The notes beneath the pieces were generated by a model, which did no database searches, was not told the DNA's origin, and saw only the letters and a list, made by a program, of their open reading frames with translations. A DNA stretch of 64,000 bases from Gari tellinella (lineage: Eukaryota > Mollusca > Bivalvia > Cardiida > Psammobiidae), in NCBI GenBank assembly GCA_922989275.2, contig OV277867.1, forward strand, positions 46,492,484-46,556,483, given 5' to 3'. The translations under genes were made by a program, and so were the position numbers. This document shows, piece by piece, positions 23,801-30,626 of the stretch. Numbering within the stretch: the first letter of the stretch is position 1; each line of letters opens with the position of its first letter.

Positions 23801-26800
23801 TTTCAGCCTTTTGTCATGCGTTTAGCAGAACCTTTCTATACAAATGTTCATTATTATATATTCAATTATTTTCACGCGCATGCATTAAATAAACATACAC
23901 ATTTTTAACTCTATAATTCAACTCTTTTTCTCATTTTATTCAATTTTATTTCGGTAAATAATCATCAAATGATATTAATTTTTCTTTACTTGTGGTTTAA
24001 ATTGATTCTCTGAGTTTTAATTACTACAGATTGAATAATTTTCACGCGCGTGCATTAAATAAACATACTCATTTTTAACTCTGAAATTTAACTCTTTTTC
24101 TCCTGTTATTCAATTTCATTTTGGTAACTTATCATCAAATGATATTATTGTTTCTTTATTTATGGTTTAAATTGATTCTCCGAGTTTAAAATACTACAGA
24201 ATCATTAATTTCCCCTATCATAAATATTGGGTGGCGAAACATCCTGGGTAGCGAAACGTCCGGGGTAGCGAAACGACTTTAGGTTGGGTAGCGAAACGAC
24301 TGTAGCGAAACGTCCGGGGTAGCGAAACGTCTGGTAACCAATGAACACAATGCGCCAATGTGTTTAAAGATCTTAAGGGTTAAAGCAGGTTGAAAGTAAA
24401 GCAGTAAGCTCATTGTGTACCTGGCTAGATTGGCTTATGTAAGATTGACTTTTATGGTAAAAAAACTGATGGGATTCATTGTGTTGCTAATGATAGCTCA
24501 GTTAGAATGTTGGCATAGTAAGCCAAATGCCCTGGGTTCAAGTCCCAGTTAAGTCAAAACTGTTTCACCATGTTACATTTGATGCCCAATGCAGGCCTGT
24601 CACTCTTTTTAACACGTAAATCTGTGGAAAACTGCTTGAGTAAAAAAAGGCCATTAATAGTTATTCCATAAATTGCATGTACCTATTATTGTGGTTATCA
24701 AAAATAGCCAAGCTTTTGTGGTAAAAAACTTTCCTATGAAGTTTGAGGTAAATCCATTGAAAACAACCAAGATATTATGCAAACATTATCTAACCCATTA
24801 CCCCATAGCCTGGTTCTAGTCTTGAAGATAGGTGACTACTTAAAGCAGATTGAAAGTAAAGCAGAATGTGCCTTAAGGTGCATTCTGCCTTACTTTCAGC
24901 CTGCTTTAATCTATTATCTGCTCGGGTATAAAATATTTCTTATGATACATATTCATGACTGTATAAAAGGGAACTTTTTCTTCAGTGAAGGAATAAATAA
25001 GAGGTGTATTTATAGGTAATGGGTTAACTGGTGTCATTGGCACACTATCACCTGATACCGAGAAAAACGACATACATACGGGTGCTGGTGAATTCGCCTA
25101 GAGACTAACTGGCCTACAATTAGATATACATGTACATGCAGGATTACAGATAAGGGGAGTATTGGGGTATTCACCCAATTAAAATTGTGGAAAAAGCAAT
25201 TGTTTTTCACAACAAAGAGTAACAAAAAGCAAAGAAATGTAGCAAAAAGCAAAGAAATTTTGGAAACCTAATCAGAATATGAATAATACCCAATAATTAA
25301 AACTCCAAATACCCAATAAAAAATTAATAATACCCAATAATTAAAACTCCAAATACCCAATAAAAAATTCAAAAACCAAATTCTGTAAAATATCAAGGAG
25401 TAAATACCCAATTACATCAAAACCTTATCTGTAACCCTGCAGCGTTTTTTTTCACCCAATTGGGAACGTGTCCGGTACCCCTCAGATTGGGAATTTTTCT
25501 TGTCAGATTGGGAATTTTTCTTGTCGCGAAAACTTCAAATTGGGAAAAAACCGAGTCGTGAAATGATGACAAAAAAGAAATTGGGAAGTTTATTTCATAA
25601 TATATGTAGGCCTATATTGATCTAACTTATCAAGTAGCAATTATGCAGTTCATATCAACAGGCAATGCTAACATTAGTAACAGAAATTCTCATTTTTTCA
25701 CTGAAAATACTATTTTTACCGTTTTGACAGGTCCCTTCTTTGAATTGGGAACGGGTCCTGTTCCAATTGGCAACGGGTCCTGTTCCAATTGGGAATGGGT
25801 CCTTTCCCGGGTACCGTCCAAAGAAGGGAAAAAAACGCTGCCCTGTACATGTATAGTATTAGTAACCAAGATGGTGAATTTGCCTTGAAAGCAATTATAT
25901 AGTGATTGTATTTCACACCTTATAGTAGAGGTATATCTACCGCTTACAAGTTTATAAAATAAAAAAATATTTGTAAGAAGCCTTGTTGTTTTCTTATCCA
26001 GATTATTTTTTAATGAAATGAAAGATCAGTGAAGCCGCTAATCACTACATGCAGATTTGACAATTGTTACCTGTTTGAAAATGAAAGGGGTTGATGCCAA
26101 CGTAGAATACATTTTTGTGTTATATTGAAAGTAAGAATACCGCTTGCCCACTCCCCTCGAATTCAGAGCTCTTGTAAAGACGTGCATATGATGATCAGGG
26201 GCTACACTCATCATCCGATCTTAGTCAACACTACTTGAAAACAAGTTTTGTTATACAAGTTATCGATAGTGTCCTTACAATAGGTGCGAAATACAATCAC
26301 TATATATAATTGCTTTCTAGGCGAATTCGCCATTTGGGTTACTATTTATCTAATTGTAGGCAAGTTTGTCTCTAGGCGAATTCACGATAAACCATTATAC
26401 AACATGGCTGCCATTTCTCCGGATTTTTTTTCTAGTACATGTACATGCATGCATGGTAGCTTAAAGCAGCCACGTGTCAACAAAACTAGAAACAGGCGAT
26501 GGGGAACAGGTACGATTCGTAAAATCGCACTTGGAAAATGCAAATTTGGAAATCTTAGGATTTTTTATGTCAACTTATGGAAGCCCTGATACAACAGGTC
26601 ACAGGTCCTTGCCTCGGTCTCAGTCTATACTGTTAAAATTACCTTGTTCCATTACTGTAGCAGTTAATGATAGCAACTTCAAGAATCAATTTCATCTTTG
26701 TGCTTCAATTTACTACAGATTATTATCGGTTTGAGGCGCTGTCATCGGATGAACATATCAGAGCCAATCTAAACTGATCATTCAAAAGAACCAGTGGACG

Positions 26801-28793
26801 TAGTATTTAAAGCACCTGCTTAATTAATTATTACGTCTGTCGTGGAGATCGATCCCCTGCCAGACCAATTGTCGTTCGGATGAGACTTTATAAACCGAGG
26901 TCCAATGTATGAGTGCTTTACACTTGGCATCTGAAAGAACCAGAGAACTCTTTCGATAATTAGTGTAGGGCATCACACCGGGGTTGAACTCTTTATCCGC
27001 TCCTGTCTCTCTGGGGCGCCGTCCAATTAGCCCATTGATGGCAGAAATGGACGTTAACAAACAAACATCATTCAAAGGAGGATGAGTTAATGCATGGAGA
27101 AAGGACAAATGGAGATGTAACTTATACTCAAATCTGCATTTTCCCGAAAATGGTGTCGTCCGTTACCTGTATGTGCGATAACGCTTAATCGATCGATAAT
27201 TCAACTGCACCGGTACGCCGATAGCGGGCTATCGCGTTTTTTATCGTGTTGAATGGTTACCTACTGTTAGTTTAAGTTACATAAAATCCTTAATTTTCAC
27301 CCGATTTTCATTATAATGGTCTTAAAAGAAGGCTAAGATATTTATCTTTCACTTGTAAAAATAACAGATTTTATTTTTTAAAATTGATCCGTTTTATGGC
27401 GAGTTAAAGAGTGGTTTCCAAATGAATTTGCCGATAAAAGGGAGCAAGCACTCGGGCATAAATATATCACGCCCCGTTACAAAACCTTTCATAAAACCCT
27501 CAATTTTCCACCGATTTTCAAAGAAATGGTCTTAAAGGAAAGCTTAGATATTTTTCTTTCAGTTGTAAAAATGCAAGTGTTTATTTTCGAAATCGACAAA
27601 TTTTATGGCGAGTTAAAGAGCGATGGCCAAATGAAATAGTCGATAAACGAGAGCAGGCGATCGCGAAATATATACTACGTCCCGTTTCAAAAACTTGAAT
27701 TTAATCCATAATTTTCGTCCGATATATATTATATATTTTAAAAAAAAATGTCTTGATATAAAGCCGTGACACTTATCTTTCGGTTTTTAAAATACCAGGG
27801 TTTTTCTTGAAGCGAAAAAAGTAATGATGACATACAAAGGTTGCTGGCTAATGATATGACTAGACCAACTCGCGTAAGAAAAGAATTCCTTCCGTATAAA
27901 AACTTAAGCAAACTTCTAAACTTCTAAAAATGTGTTCATGCATTGTTACAATGTTCTACATGGAGGAAATATTTCCTTAGAAGCAAAAATAAAAATCCAT
28001 TTTGTATGTAATGAGACATTTGAAAGGAGTGCGCGTCAAACGGCCAAAATCCAAAACGGCCAAAGTTGTAACTGTATTATTATGTCGTATGTGATCATTA
28101 TTATTATTGAAAGGAAAATTAGAATTATTAACATATTACTTCAAAAAAATGAATTTAGGGTTAGTTTTACAGCCAGACTAAAATATACATATTATCCGTC
28201 CCATTTCTATGAAAGAGGTAACAGTTTGCATTATCTTCAGAAATTAATTGCAAACATGATAACATGAGATCTCCGTTTCTTTCTGCTTTACTTATGTCTT
28301 ATATAACGGAGTAAATTATAAAGCAGCCAATGCATTAAGCAATCTATTTTACTGACTGCTTAACTCTTTGCCTGCTGATCGCAACTTTACTTTTTTTTGT
28401 GCAAACAACTTGGATCAAGATCAGATGCCGCGTAACACGGCGTCTGATCTGGATCCAGAATGTTTGACACTCGTCCTTAGCTTTATTTACTTACAAAATG
28501 TCTACCATATTACACATCACAAAGGAATGTGACACATTACGTAACCGTATACAGAACCCGCACCAAATTAGCAGGACAATTATCAGCGTCATAAAACTGT
28601 CCCAGCATGAAGTCCATGCTTCTTGAACATGCCGATTATCTATGAAGATGGACAGTCACACCAGCGGGTTGCTACTTTAATGAAAAAGATCAATGCTACC
28701 CGTGCGTGTAACTTGAACATGTGTTCTTGACTTCTGTAACCGCATGATGTTTATATATTATACAAATCACAAAAAATAAAGATAATAGAATTG

Positions 28794-28831
<38 letters not shown>

Positions 28832-30034
28832 ATCAATGCACCTGGTTTGGTTGATGACTGGATTAACCCTCTCATTACTGAATACCAGTAACATGATGAC
28901 TATTGCAATTGCAAACAGTTGTAATCCAGACCAGGGTGCAAAAATGTCGGATTCATAGAGTATGTCTCTTGAAATATAGTTTACCCCTTTTTCAAATTAA
29001 GCTCTTTATGACACACTTTACCTTTTCTCCGCATGAGGATCATCAGAGAGAGAGACAGACAGACAGACATTCATACAGAAAGATGGAGACAGAAAAGAAG
29101 AAGCGAGAGACTGACAGACAGAGATAAGAGAAAAACAGACAGACAGAGAGACAGTCACAAAGAGAAACAGAGACATAAATACAGACAGTGGCAGAGAAAT
29201 ATAGACACACACAAACTTCGTATGTAAACGAAAAAATACGTTTTTCTCTCGTTTTCAAAACCTCACTAAACTATCAATTTATAAGCTATCGCCTCAAATT
29301 TTGTACTACGCGTAAGATAATGGTCTAATAAAACATCTGTATTAAAATTTATAACGATAAGATGACATTAAAAGCATTTATATTAACACCAAACTTCGTA
29401 GGTAAACGAAAAAATACGTTTTTCTCTCATTTTCAAAACCTCACTAAACTAACAATTTATAAGCTATCGCCTCAAATTTTGTACTAGTCGTGAGATCATG
29501 GTTTAATAAAACATCTGTATTAAAATTTATAACGAAAAGATAGCATTAAAAGCATTTCTATTAACACCAAACTTTCGTAGGAAAAACGGAAAATACAGTA
29601 CTGTACGTTTTCTCTCTCATTTTCACAAACTCACTAAACAAACAAATTATAAGCTATCGCCTCAAATTCTGTACTAGTCGTGAGATCATGGTCTAATAAA
29701 ACATCTGTATTAAAATTTATAACGAAAAGATAACATTAAAAGCATTTCTATTAACACCAAACTTTCGGAAAAACGGTGTTTTCTAGCCGCCAGCGAGCGC
29801 CGCTGATTGAACGACACGATAAATCGCGAGCAGGCCGGATACTTCTCCATTTGTCCTTTCTCCATGGTTAATGTGAGGATTTAGCATTGTAATGTATGGG
29901 TAAAAATACTTTCATTTAATTTTGACACTCATCAATTGACAGATCTATGCAATTAGCTTCAGAATATACACAGATGATACAGATTAAAATGTCCCAGTTT
30001 ACCTAGCTTTATCCTGGGGATCAAAGCCTGCCAT
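5700..30034 (-). CDS. CRK: CRK/CRKL-type SH2-SH3 adaptor, 5' part (three exons)
   Basis: Cytoplasmic adaptor that binds phosphotyrosine motifs (paxillin, p130Cas type partners) through SH2 and recruits guanine-nucleotide exchange factors through SH3 domains (established family knowledge). Exons 30003-30034, 17048-17170 and 5700-5853 join in phase (32, 123 and 154 nt; 103 codons), all with GT-AG junctions. Visible features: start MAGFDPQDKA, then W12-Y-F-G, the FLVRES motif at residues 35-40 with the phosphotyrosine-binding Arg38, a conserved HYI, and the CRK-specific HYLDTT motif near residue 95. Human CRK has the same opening (MAG, then F/D) and also Arg38. The long DE-loop insert of vertebrate CRK is absent, as in CRKL and invertebrate Crk. 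SH3 exons lie left of the window. Introns are 12.8 and 11.2 kb, filled with transposons. The gene is divergent from NUP210. Confidence 0.9.
5854..7160. other. CRK intron 2, left part: hairpins only
   Basis: No exon seen. It contains a family D hairpin (about 6025-6093, CAAACAGTGAAGACC arms around CTCCTAAAGGAG) and a family E hairpin (about 6618-6712, GGTGGCTGCTTAAAGCAAGG arms, almost perfect). A fragment of the pogo-like CAGTCGAAC MITE lies near 7020-7110. Confidence 0.5.
7173..7421. repeat. Family A MITE, near full length
   Basis: Degenerate left terminus TTACCCAATAAA and clear right terminus TATGGGGTAATGGG followed by TTAA. The central hairpin at about 7300-7372 has drifted (GCGCCTTAAGGTGC, then TTTCGC), so pairing is imperfect. 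Confidence 0.7.
8331..8452. repeat. Family A MITE, 3'-truncated
   Basis: TTAACCCATTACCCCATAGC at about 8331 leads into an intact central hairpin (about 8378-8450, CACCTTAAGGCA centre), after which similarity stops. The 75-residue frame just downstream (8513-8743) is low-complexity and not a recognisable protein. Confidence 0.7.
9109..11490 (+). mobile_element. Non-autonomous hAT-like element carrying 5S-derived sequence, copy 1
   Basis: Termini are CAGTGTTTTCCCCAGG (9109) and the inverted CTGGGGAAGACCCTG (ending 11490), flanked by a 5-bp direct repeat ATACC (9104-9108 and 11491-11495). A second copy in opposite orientation lies at 55399-57795 with its own 5-bp duplication CATAT. CAGTG-type tips and 5-bp duplications point to a hAT-like group, but class is inferred. 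Inside are a 5S rRNA-like segment (9504-9658), a small frame at 9778-10014 shared with copy 2, and a family D-like hairpin near 10895-10967. No transposase seen. Confidence 0.8.
9504..9658 (+). pseudogene. 5S rRNA-derived segment with duplicated internal promoter region
   Basis: The start GTCTATGGCCATATCACG, then ACACCGGTTCTCGTCC, GAAGTTAAGCAACGTCGAGC and TTGGATGGGTGACC are diagnostic of animal 5S rRNA. The segment GAAGTTAAGC...GGGTGACC, which covers the RNA polymerase III internal control region, occurs twice at 48-bp spacing (9551 and 9599). The 3' part of normal 5S is lost and replaced by a short GCCGTAGAC closing stem followed by TTTT. It is part of the host transposon, because copy 2 has the same arrangement. 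Confidence 0.85.
11491..11880. other. Unique intronic stretch
   Basis: AT-rich, with a partial family A right half near 11760-11830. The overlapping minus-strand frames at 11272-11678 read across the transposon boundary and are not genes. Confidence 0.4.
12131..12560 (+). pseudogene. KIAA1958/Crypton-like tyrosine recombinase fragment
   Basis: A frame encoding LNSQLRYFYVSVRQKIGDEL, then SLDSLRYGISKHLL, resembles the N-terminal region shared by KIAA1958-like/Crypton-type tyrosine recombinases (typically 'L..FY.SVR...G..Y...SL.S.R.GI.R.L'). An in-frame TAA after position 12378 is followed in the same frame by KQLKRSGQGSVDHKPVIS, then a TPCGLQNKI-like stretch, matching the next part of the family. 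The sequence then ends in a family D hairpin near 12568-12630. The catalytic domain is absent. This is a decayed fragment. Confidence 0.6.
12882..13008. repeat. Long inverted repeat (56-bp arms)
   Basis: The arms start CACATGCCTGACAGGGTGAC and close around a 15-nt CTCGGCTTCGCCTCA loop. Only two mismatches in 56 bp were seen by eye. It lies just downstream of the recombinase fragment and shares 'ACTGTC' words with the region at 11880-11990. Confidence 0.8.
13030..13099. repeat. Family A MITE, right-end fragment
   Basis: GTGACGGAATAAATC...TATGGGGTAATGGG followed by TTAAG. Only the right terminal third remains, directly after the long inverted repeat. Confidence 0.6.
13585..13649. repeat. Family C hairpin, perfect 32-bp arms
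   Basis: CAAACAGCTTGGATCCGGAT... pairs perfectly with its downstream complement across a single unpaired base. Flanks carry the family C context (TTGTCCGAGTGT before, TTGCATATTG after). A diverged partial copy is at about 13304-13390. Confidence 0.75.
13770..13888. repeat. Family A MITE, right-half fragment
   Basis: Starts in the post-hairpin arm (CATCTAGGATTTAGAAAATA) and ends with TATGGGGGTAGTTGGTTAA, a drifted terminus. Confidence 0.55.
14228..14433. repeat. Family A MITE lacking half its hairpin
   Basis: Termini CCTATTACCCCATAAATACG and CTATGGAGTAATGGGTTA are present, but the hairpin is reduced to 'AAAGCTAAGCAGAATGCGCCTTTAAG', about one arm, suggesting deletion at the palindrome. Confidence 0.65.
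14634..14906. repeat. Fragmented family A MITE
   Basis: A left end (CCCTGTACTCCATAGCCTG) to the first hairpin arm (to about 14713) and a right half (about 14815-14906, ending GGGAAAGGGTTAAG) are separated by about 100 bp of other sequence replacing the second arm. Confidence 0.55.
14947..15139. mobile_element. pogo/Tigger-type MITE, TA target duplication
   Basis: Terminal inverted repeats CAGTCGAACTTCGATATCT and ...AGATATTGAAGTTCGACTG, flanked on both sides by TA, enclose 193 bp. CAG tips with TA duplication are typical of the pogo group of Tc1/mariner. Fragments of the same family are near 7020-7110 and 62270-62370. Confidence 0.75.
15713..15961. repeat. Family A MITE, best full-length example
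   Basis: TTAA CCCATTACCCCATA at the left and TATGGGGTAATGGG TTAA at the right. The hairpin at about 15760-15831 is nearly perfect, centred on GTGCCTTAAGGCAC. Length about 249 bp. This is the copy to use for defining the family. Confidence 0.8.
16108..16576. repeat. Two tandem family A MITE copies
   Basis: The first (about 16108-16355) is in reverse orientation, with a near-perfect hairpin near 16233-16305 and right end GGTAAAGGGTTAA. A second diverged copy (about 16362-16576, AACCCTTTACCCAA start, degenerate hairpin) follows immediately. Confidence 0.7.
16577..17047. other. CRK intron 2, unique part next to exon 2
   Basis: No repeat family recognised. The minus-strand open frame at 16701-16913 has no recognisable domain. 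Confidence 0.45.
17048..17170 (-). CDS. CRK: CRK exon 2 (N-terminal half of SH2)
   Basis: Acceptor 'TTCATTACAG' (minus strand) and donor GTGAGTA at 17041-17047. The first base completes Ser11 with exon 1. It encodes WYFGPMSRDEANKIF then GVFLVRESKTHRDDFVLCV, with phosphotyrosine-binding Arg38 in FLVRES. The last two bases join exon 3 in phase. Confidence 0.92.
17203..17387. repeat. Family B foldback MITE with 8-bp target duplication
   Basis: AGGGCTCCAGACAAG to CTTATCTGGAGCCCT, flanked by GTTAGTAC on both sides. Internal hairpin arms GTGTCACTACTCATTTGAAT around GTCTCGAAGAGA. It lies 25 bp upstream of CRK exon 2 on the minus strand, so the exon 2 acceptor has a transposon directly behind it. 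Confidence 0.8.
17610..18764. mobile_element. Longer AGGGCTCC-ended element nested in the hAT element
   Basis: The termini GGGCTCCAGATAA and TTATCTGGAGCCCT match family B, and the flanks GAATCCCG/GAATCCCA resemble an 8-bp duplication with one mismatch. The 1.15-kb interior differs from the 190-bp family B MITEs and might be a longer relative. The 141-residue frame starting 17443 crosses its boundary and is not a gene. Confidence 0.5.
19560..19800 (-). mobile_element. tRNA-derived SINE, minus strand
   Basis: Read on the minus strand from about 19800: GGGGCTGCGTGGCTTAGTGG (box A-like TGGCTTAGTGG), then GCGGGTTCAATCCCCGGCC (box B), then a body with CTTCCCTCCTTGGCGCTCAG and CGTCGGTGTCAGG. The tRNA-like head is about 75 bp. 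It is a retroposed pol III element, not a functional tRNA gene. Confidence 0.7.
20072..20097. repeat. Poly-C tract (26 C)
   Basis: An uninterrupted run of 26 cytosines followed by ACCCCC, near the right end of the hAT-like element. Assembly length here is likely unreliable. Confidence 0.9.
21099..22888. mobile_element. hAT-like element nested in the MULE, TSD GTCTGCAT
   Basis: Termini TAGGGCTGAAACGGTTACC and ...GGTTACCCGGGTAATCGTTTCAGCACTA, flanked by GTCTGCAT at 21091-21098 and 22889-22896. Subterminal TAACCGGTTAATCG repeats occur at both ends. No transposase domain was recognised. A tRNA-like sequence lies at about 22461-22545. Confidence 0.78.
22461..22545 (+). pseudogene. tRNA-like sequence with strong box B
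   Basis: TGGTCCATTGGTCTAAGCGG resembles a box A region and CCGGGTTCGAATCCCACC is a good box B, but no acceptor stem pairs with the 3' GAGACCAG and no anticodon stem is clear. A tRNA relic or SINE head carried by the hAT element. Confidence 0.45.
23030..23105. repeat. Family C/D-like hairpin
   Basis: TCAAACGGTGTAGACCCTGG arms around CATTACACGGCGTCTC. It mixes the family D arm (GTGTAGACC) with the family C centre (GGCGTCTCATC). Confidence 0.55.
23326..23468. repeat. Perfect 64-bp inverted repeat with 15-nt loop
   Basis: Left arm 23326-23389 and right arm 23405-23468 are exact reverse complements over 64 bp, around CGGCAGCAGCGCCTA. No mismatch was found on base-by-base comparison. Confidence 0.92.
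23529..23617. repeat. Family A MITE, left fragment
   Basis: AACCCATTACCCCGTAGGCTG to the first hairpin arm TTAAAGCAGGTTGAAAGTAA, with a short duplication GTTTATAGTACT within it; the rest is missing. Confidence 0.6.
24492..24556 (+). pseudogene. tRNA-like relic (Ala-type boxes)
   Basis: TAGCTCAGTTAGAATGTTGG (box A region) and CTGGGTTCAAGTCCCAG (box B with a paired T stem) at normal spacing. The 5' and 3' acceptor halves do not pair, so it is probably a SINE head or pseudogene. Confidence 0.5.
24789..25028. repeat. Family A MITE, full length
   Basis: AACCCATTACCCCATAGCCT to TATAGGTAATGGGTTAA. The hairpin at about 24837-24909 is near-perfect with centre GTGCCTTAAGGTGC. Confidence 0.75.
25137..25437. 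repeat. Small TIR element, CAGGRTTACAGATAAGG termini
   Basis: GCAGGATTACAGATAAGG at the left, CCTTATCTGTAACCCTGC at the right, and internal direct repeats AATACCCAATAATTAAAACTCC (about 25287 and 25333). Confidence 0.65.
25438..25845. repeat. Small TIR element, GCAGCGTTTTTTT termini, with GGGAACGGGTCC repeats
   Basis: GCAGCGTTTTTTTTCACCCA at the left pairs with GGGAAAAAAACGCTGC at the right. Multiple AATTGGGAA units occur, including three near-tandem GGGAACGGGTCCTGTTCCAATTG-type copies around 25740-25805. Confidence 0.65.
26500..27084. other. CRK intron 1 stretch without recognised gene
   Basis: Starts with a worn family A fragment (about 26457-26500). The minus-strand frame 26824-27108 runs into the adjacent transposon terminus and shows no domain. 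Confidence 0.4.
28403..28470. repeat. Family C hairpin
   Basis: CAAACAACTTGGATCAAGAT arms around GCCGCGTAACACGGC, imperfect. Confidence 0.6.
28500..28830 (+). mobile_element. Retroposed sequence with AATAAA and 33-nt poly-A tail
   Basis: AATAAA at 28775-28780 is followed 18 nt later by a run of 33 A (28798-28830). This looks like the 3' end of a polyadenylated transcript inserted as DNA. Upstream sequence has no recognisable coding similarity, and its left boundary is unknown. Confidence 0.5.
29041..29215. repeat. GACA/GAGA-rich microsatellite
   Basis: Runs of AGAGAGAGACAGACAGACAG with interruptions. Open frames on both strands are low-complexity translation. The same diverged tract occurs inverted at 36290-36440 in the related element. 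Confidence 0.8.
29214..29770. repeat. 178-bp tandem repeat, about three copies
   Basis: CCAAACTTCGTAGGTAAACG-type starts at about 29214, 29392 and 29570; the unit includes AAGCTATCGCCTCAAATT. Period 178 bp, high similarity. It is the right subterminal part of the type P element. Confidence 0.75.
30003..30034 (-). CDS. CRK: CRK exon 1 (start codon, 10 codons)
   Basis: ATG at 30034-30032 (minus) opens MAGFDPQDKA, followed by AG and the donor GTAAAC. AG joins the first C of exon 2 to make Ser11, directly before the WYFG of SH2. The short 32-nt exon matches the FD-containing N-terminus of CRK proteins. An upstream in-phase start was not seen. Confidence 0.85.
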
Positions 30035-30408
30035 CTTAGACACTTTCCATGCAGTCGATTCCCCTGTAATGATTTAAGAAACAGTCCAGGAAGGAAGTCT
30101 TCACACTGATTGATAAATATCGACTGGTTCCCGTTTATTGATTGGGAAGTCAAATGGTTCCCGTTCTTGTTAAAATCATTGGTTCCCGTTTCTATGTTAA
30201 TTGGTGCTTACGCGCTGCACTGCAGGGTAAACGAGTCCGGAAACCAAATATATTAATTTAAAAAATACTAATAACCCAAAAAATAACTGCCTTTTGTACT
30301 TTTAAAATATTTGTTTTTACTTTTTAATGATGACCAGTTATCATTTTCACGACAAACACATGACTATGATATTATACAGATATTCAGATAAAGTTAGAGA
30401 CTTTAAAA
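30035..30408. promoter_or_regulatory. Candidate bidirectional CRK/NUP210 promoter and 5' UTRs
   Basis: Only 374 bp separate the two start codons. The interval has three copies of TGGTTCCCGTT (30125, 30155 and 30180), three ATTGG inverted CCAAT boxes (30141, 30178 and 30200), an ACGCGC segment near 30211 and AT-rich sequence beyond. CCAAT boxes are common in shared promoters. Transcription start sites cannot be placed from sequence alone. Confidence 0.65.
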
Positions 30409-30626
30409 ATGGCAGCCTCCATATTTCAAAATATGGCGGTAGTTTCTGCGAAGTCCCTCGTTCTCAATGTTATAATCCTGCTTGTCATCTTTGTAATTAG
30501 TTCAAATGGAGCTCGACTTAGTGACCCCAAAGTTTTGCTGCCGTATCACGGTTCTGTCATAACCAACTTTACCCTGAGGATCAACTTGACTCGGGATGAA
30601 TCCCGGAGTCCAAATTGCTACACATG
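30409..30626 (+). CDS. NUP210: NUP210 exon 1 (signal peptide, mature N-terminus)
   Basis: ATG at 30409 gives a 218-nt exon ending TACACATG before GTGAGT. A hydrophobic stretch VLNVIILLVIFVISS is followed by NGA, a plausible signal-peptidase site near residue 34. Mature sequence begins RLSDPKVLLPYHG, matching the conserved N-terminus of gp210. Phase 2. Confidence 0.93.

Larger units (their letters stand above)
20490..24339. mobile_element. Mutator-like element with tandem GTTTCGCTACC termini
   Basis: Direct 9-bp repeats AATGAACAC (20481-20489 and 24340-24348) flank inverted termini GGTTTACGGACGTTTCGCTA and its complement ending ...CTGGTAACC. Each end holds four or five tandem repeats of GTTTCGCTACC/GGTAGCGAAAC with varying spacers. 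The 9-bp duplication suggests a MULE, but no transposase was recognised and class is inferred. It contains a nested hAT (21099-22888), a 64-bp perfect palindrome and a duplicated about 140-bp unit at 23870-24190. Confidence 0.75.
25090..26384. mobile_element. Foldback element, left arm split by two MITEs
   Basis: The sequence GAATTCGCCTAGAGAC...CTACAATTAGATA (25090-25128) continues at about 25857-25922 (GTAACC, then GCAATTATATAGTGATTG) and is matched in inverse orientation at about 26281-26384. The left arm is interrupted by two small TIR elements (25137-25437 and 25438-25845). The overall arm is about 105 bp. Confidence 0.6.
27092..29866. mobile_element. 2.8-kb TIR element next to the CRK promoter (type P, copy 1)
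   Basis: A 23-bp perfect inverted repeat CATGGAGAAAGGACAAATGG(AGA) lies at both ends, with 7-bp duplication GTTAATG (27085-27091 and 29867-29873). The left interior holds three diverged units of about 210 bp (AATTTTCACCCGATTTTCA at 27290, 27505 and 27710). The right interior holds a GACA-rich tract and three 178-bp tandem repeats. A poly-A-tailed insert lies at about 28500-28830. It ends 137 bp from CRK exon 1. Confidence 0.7.

Noticed and set aside
24492..24556. Functional tRNA genes here and at 22461, 39787, 40411 and 59490
   Set aside because: Box A and B words are present but acceptor stems do not pair; they fit SINE heads or tRNA relics.
26824..27108. Alternative CRK first exon
   Set aside because: No similarity to a CRK N-terminus and it overlaps a transposon terminus; the exon at 30003-30034 fits both phase and sequence.
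29018..29258. Cys/Ser/Val- or Arg/Asp-rich frames
   Set aside because: Translation of the GACA-type microsatellite.
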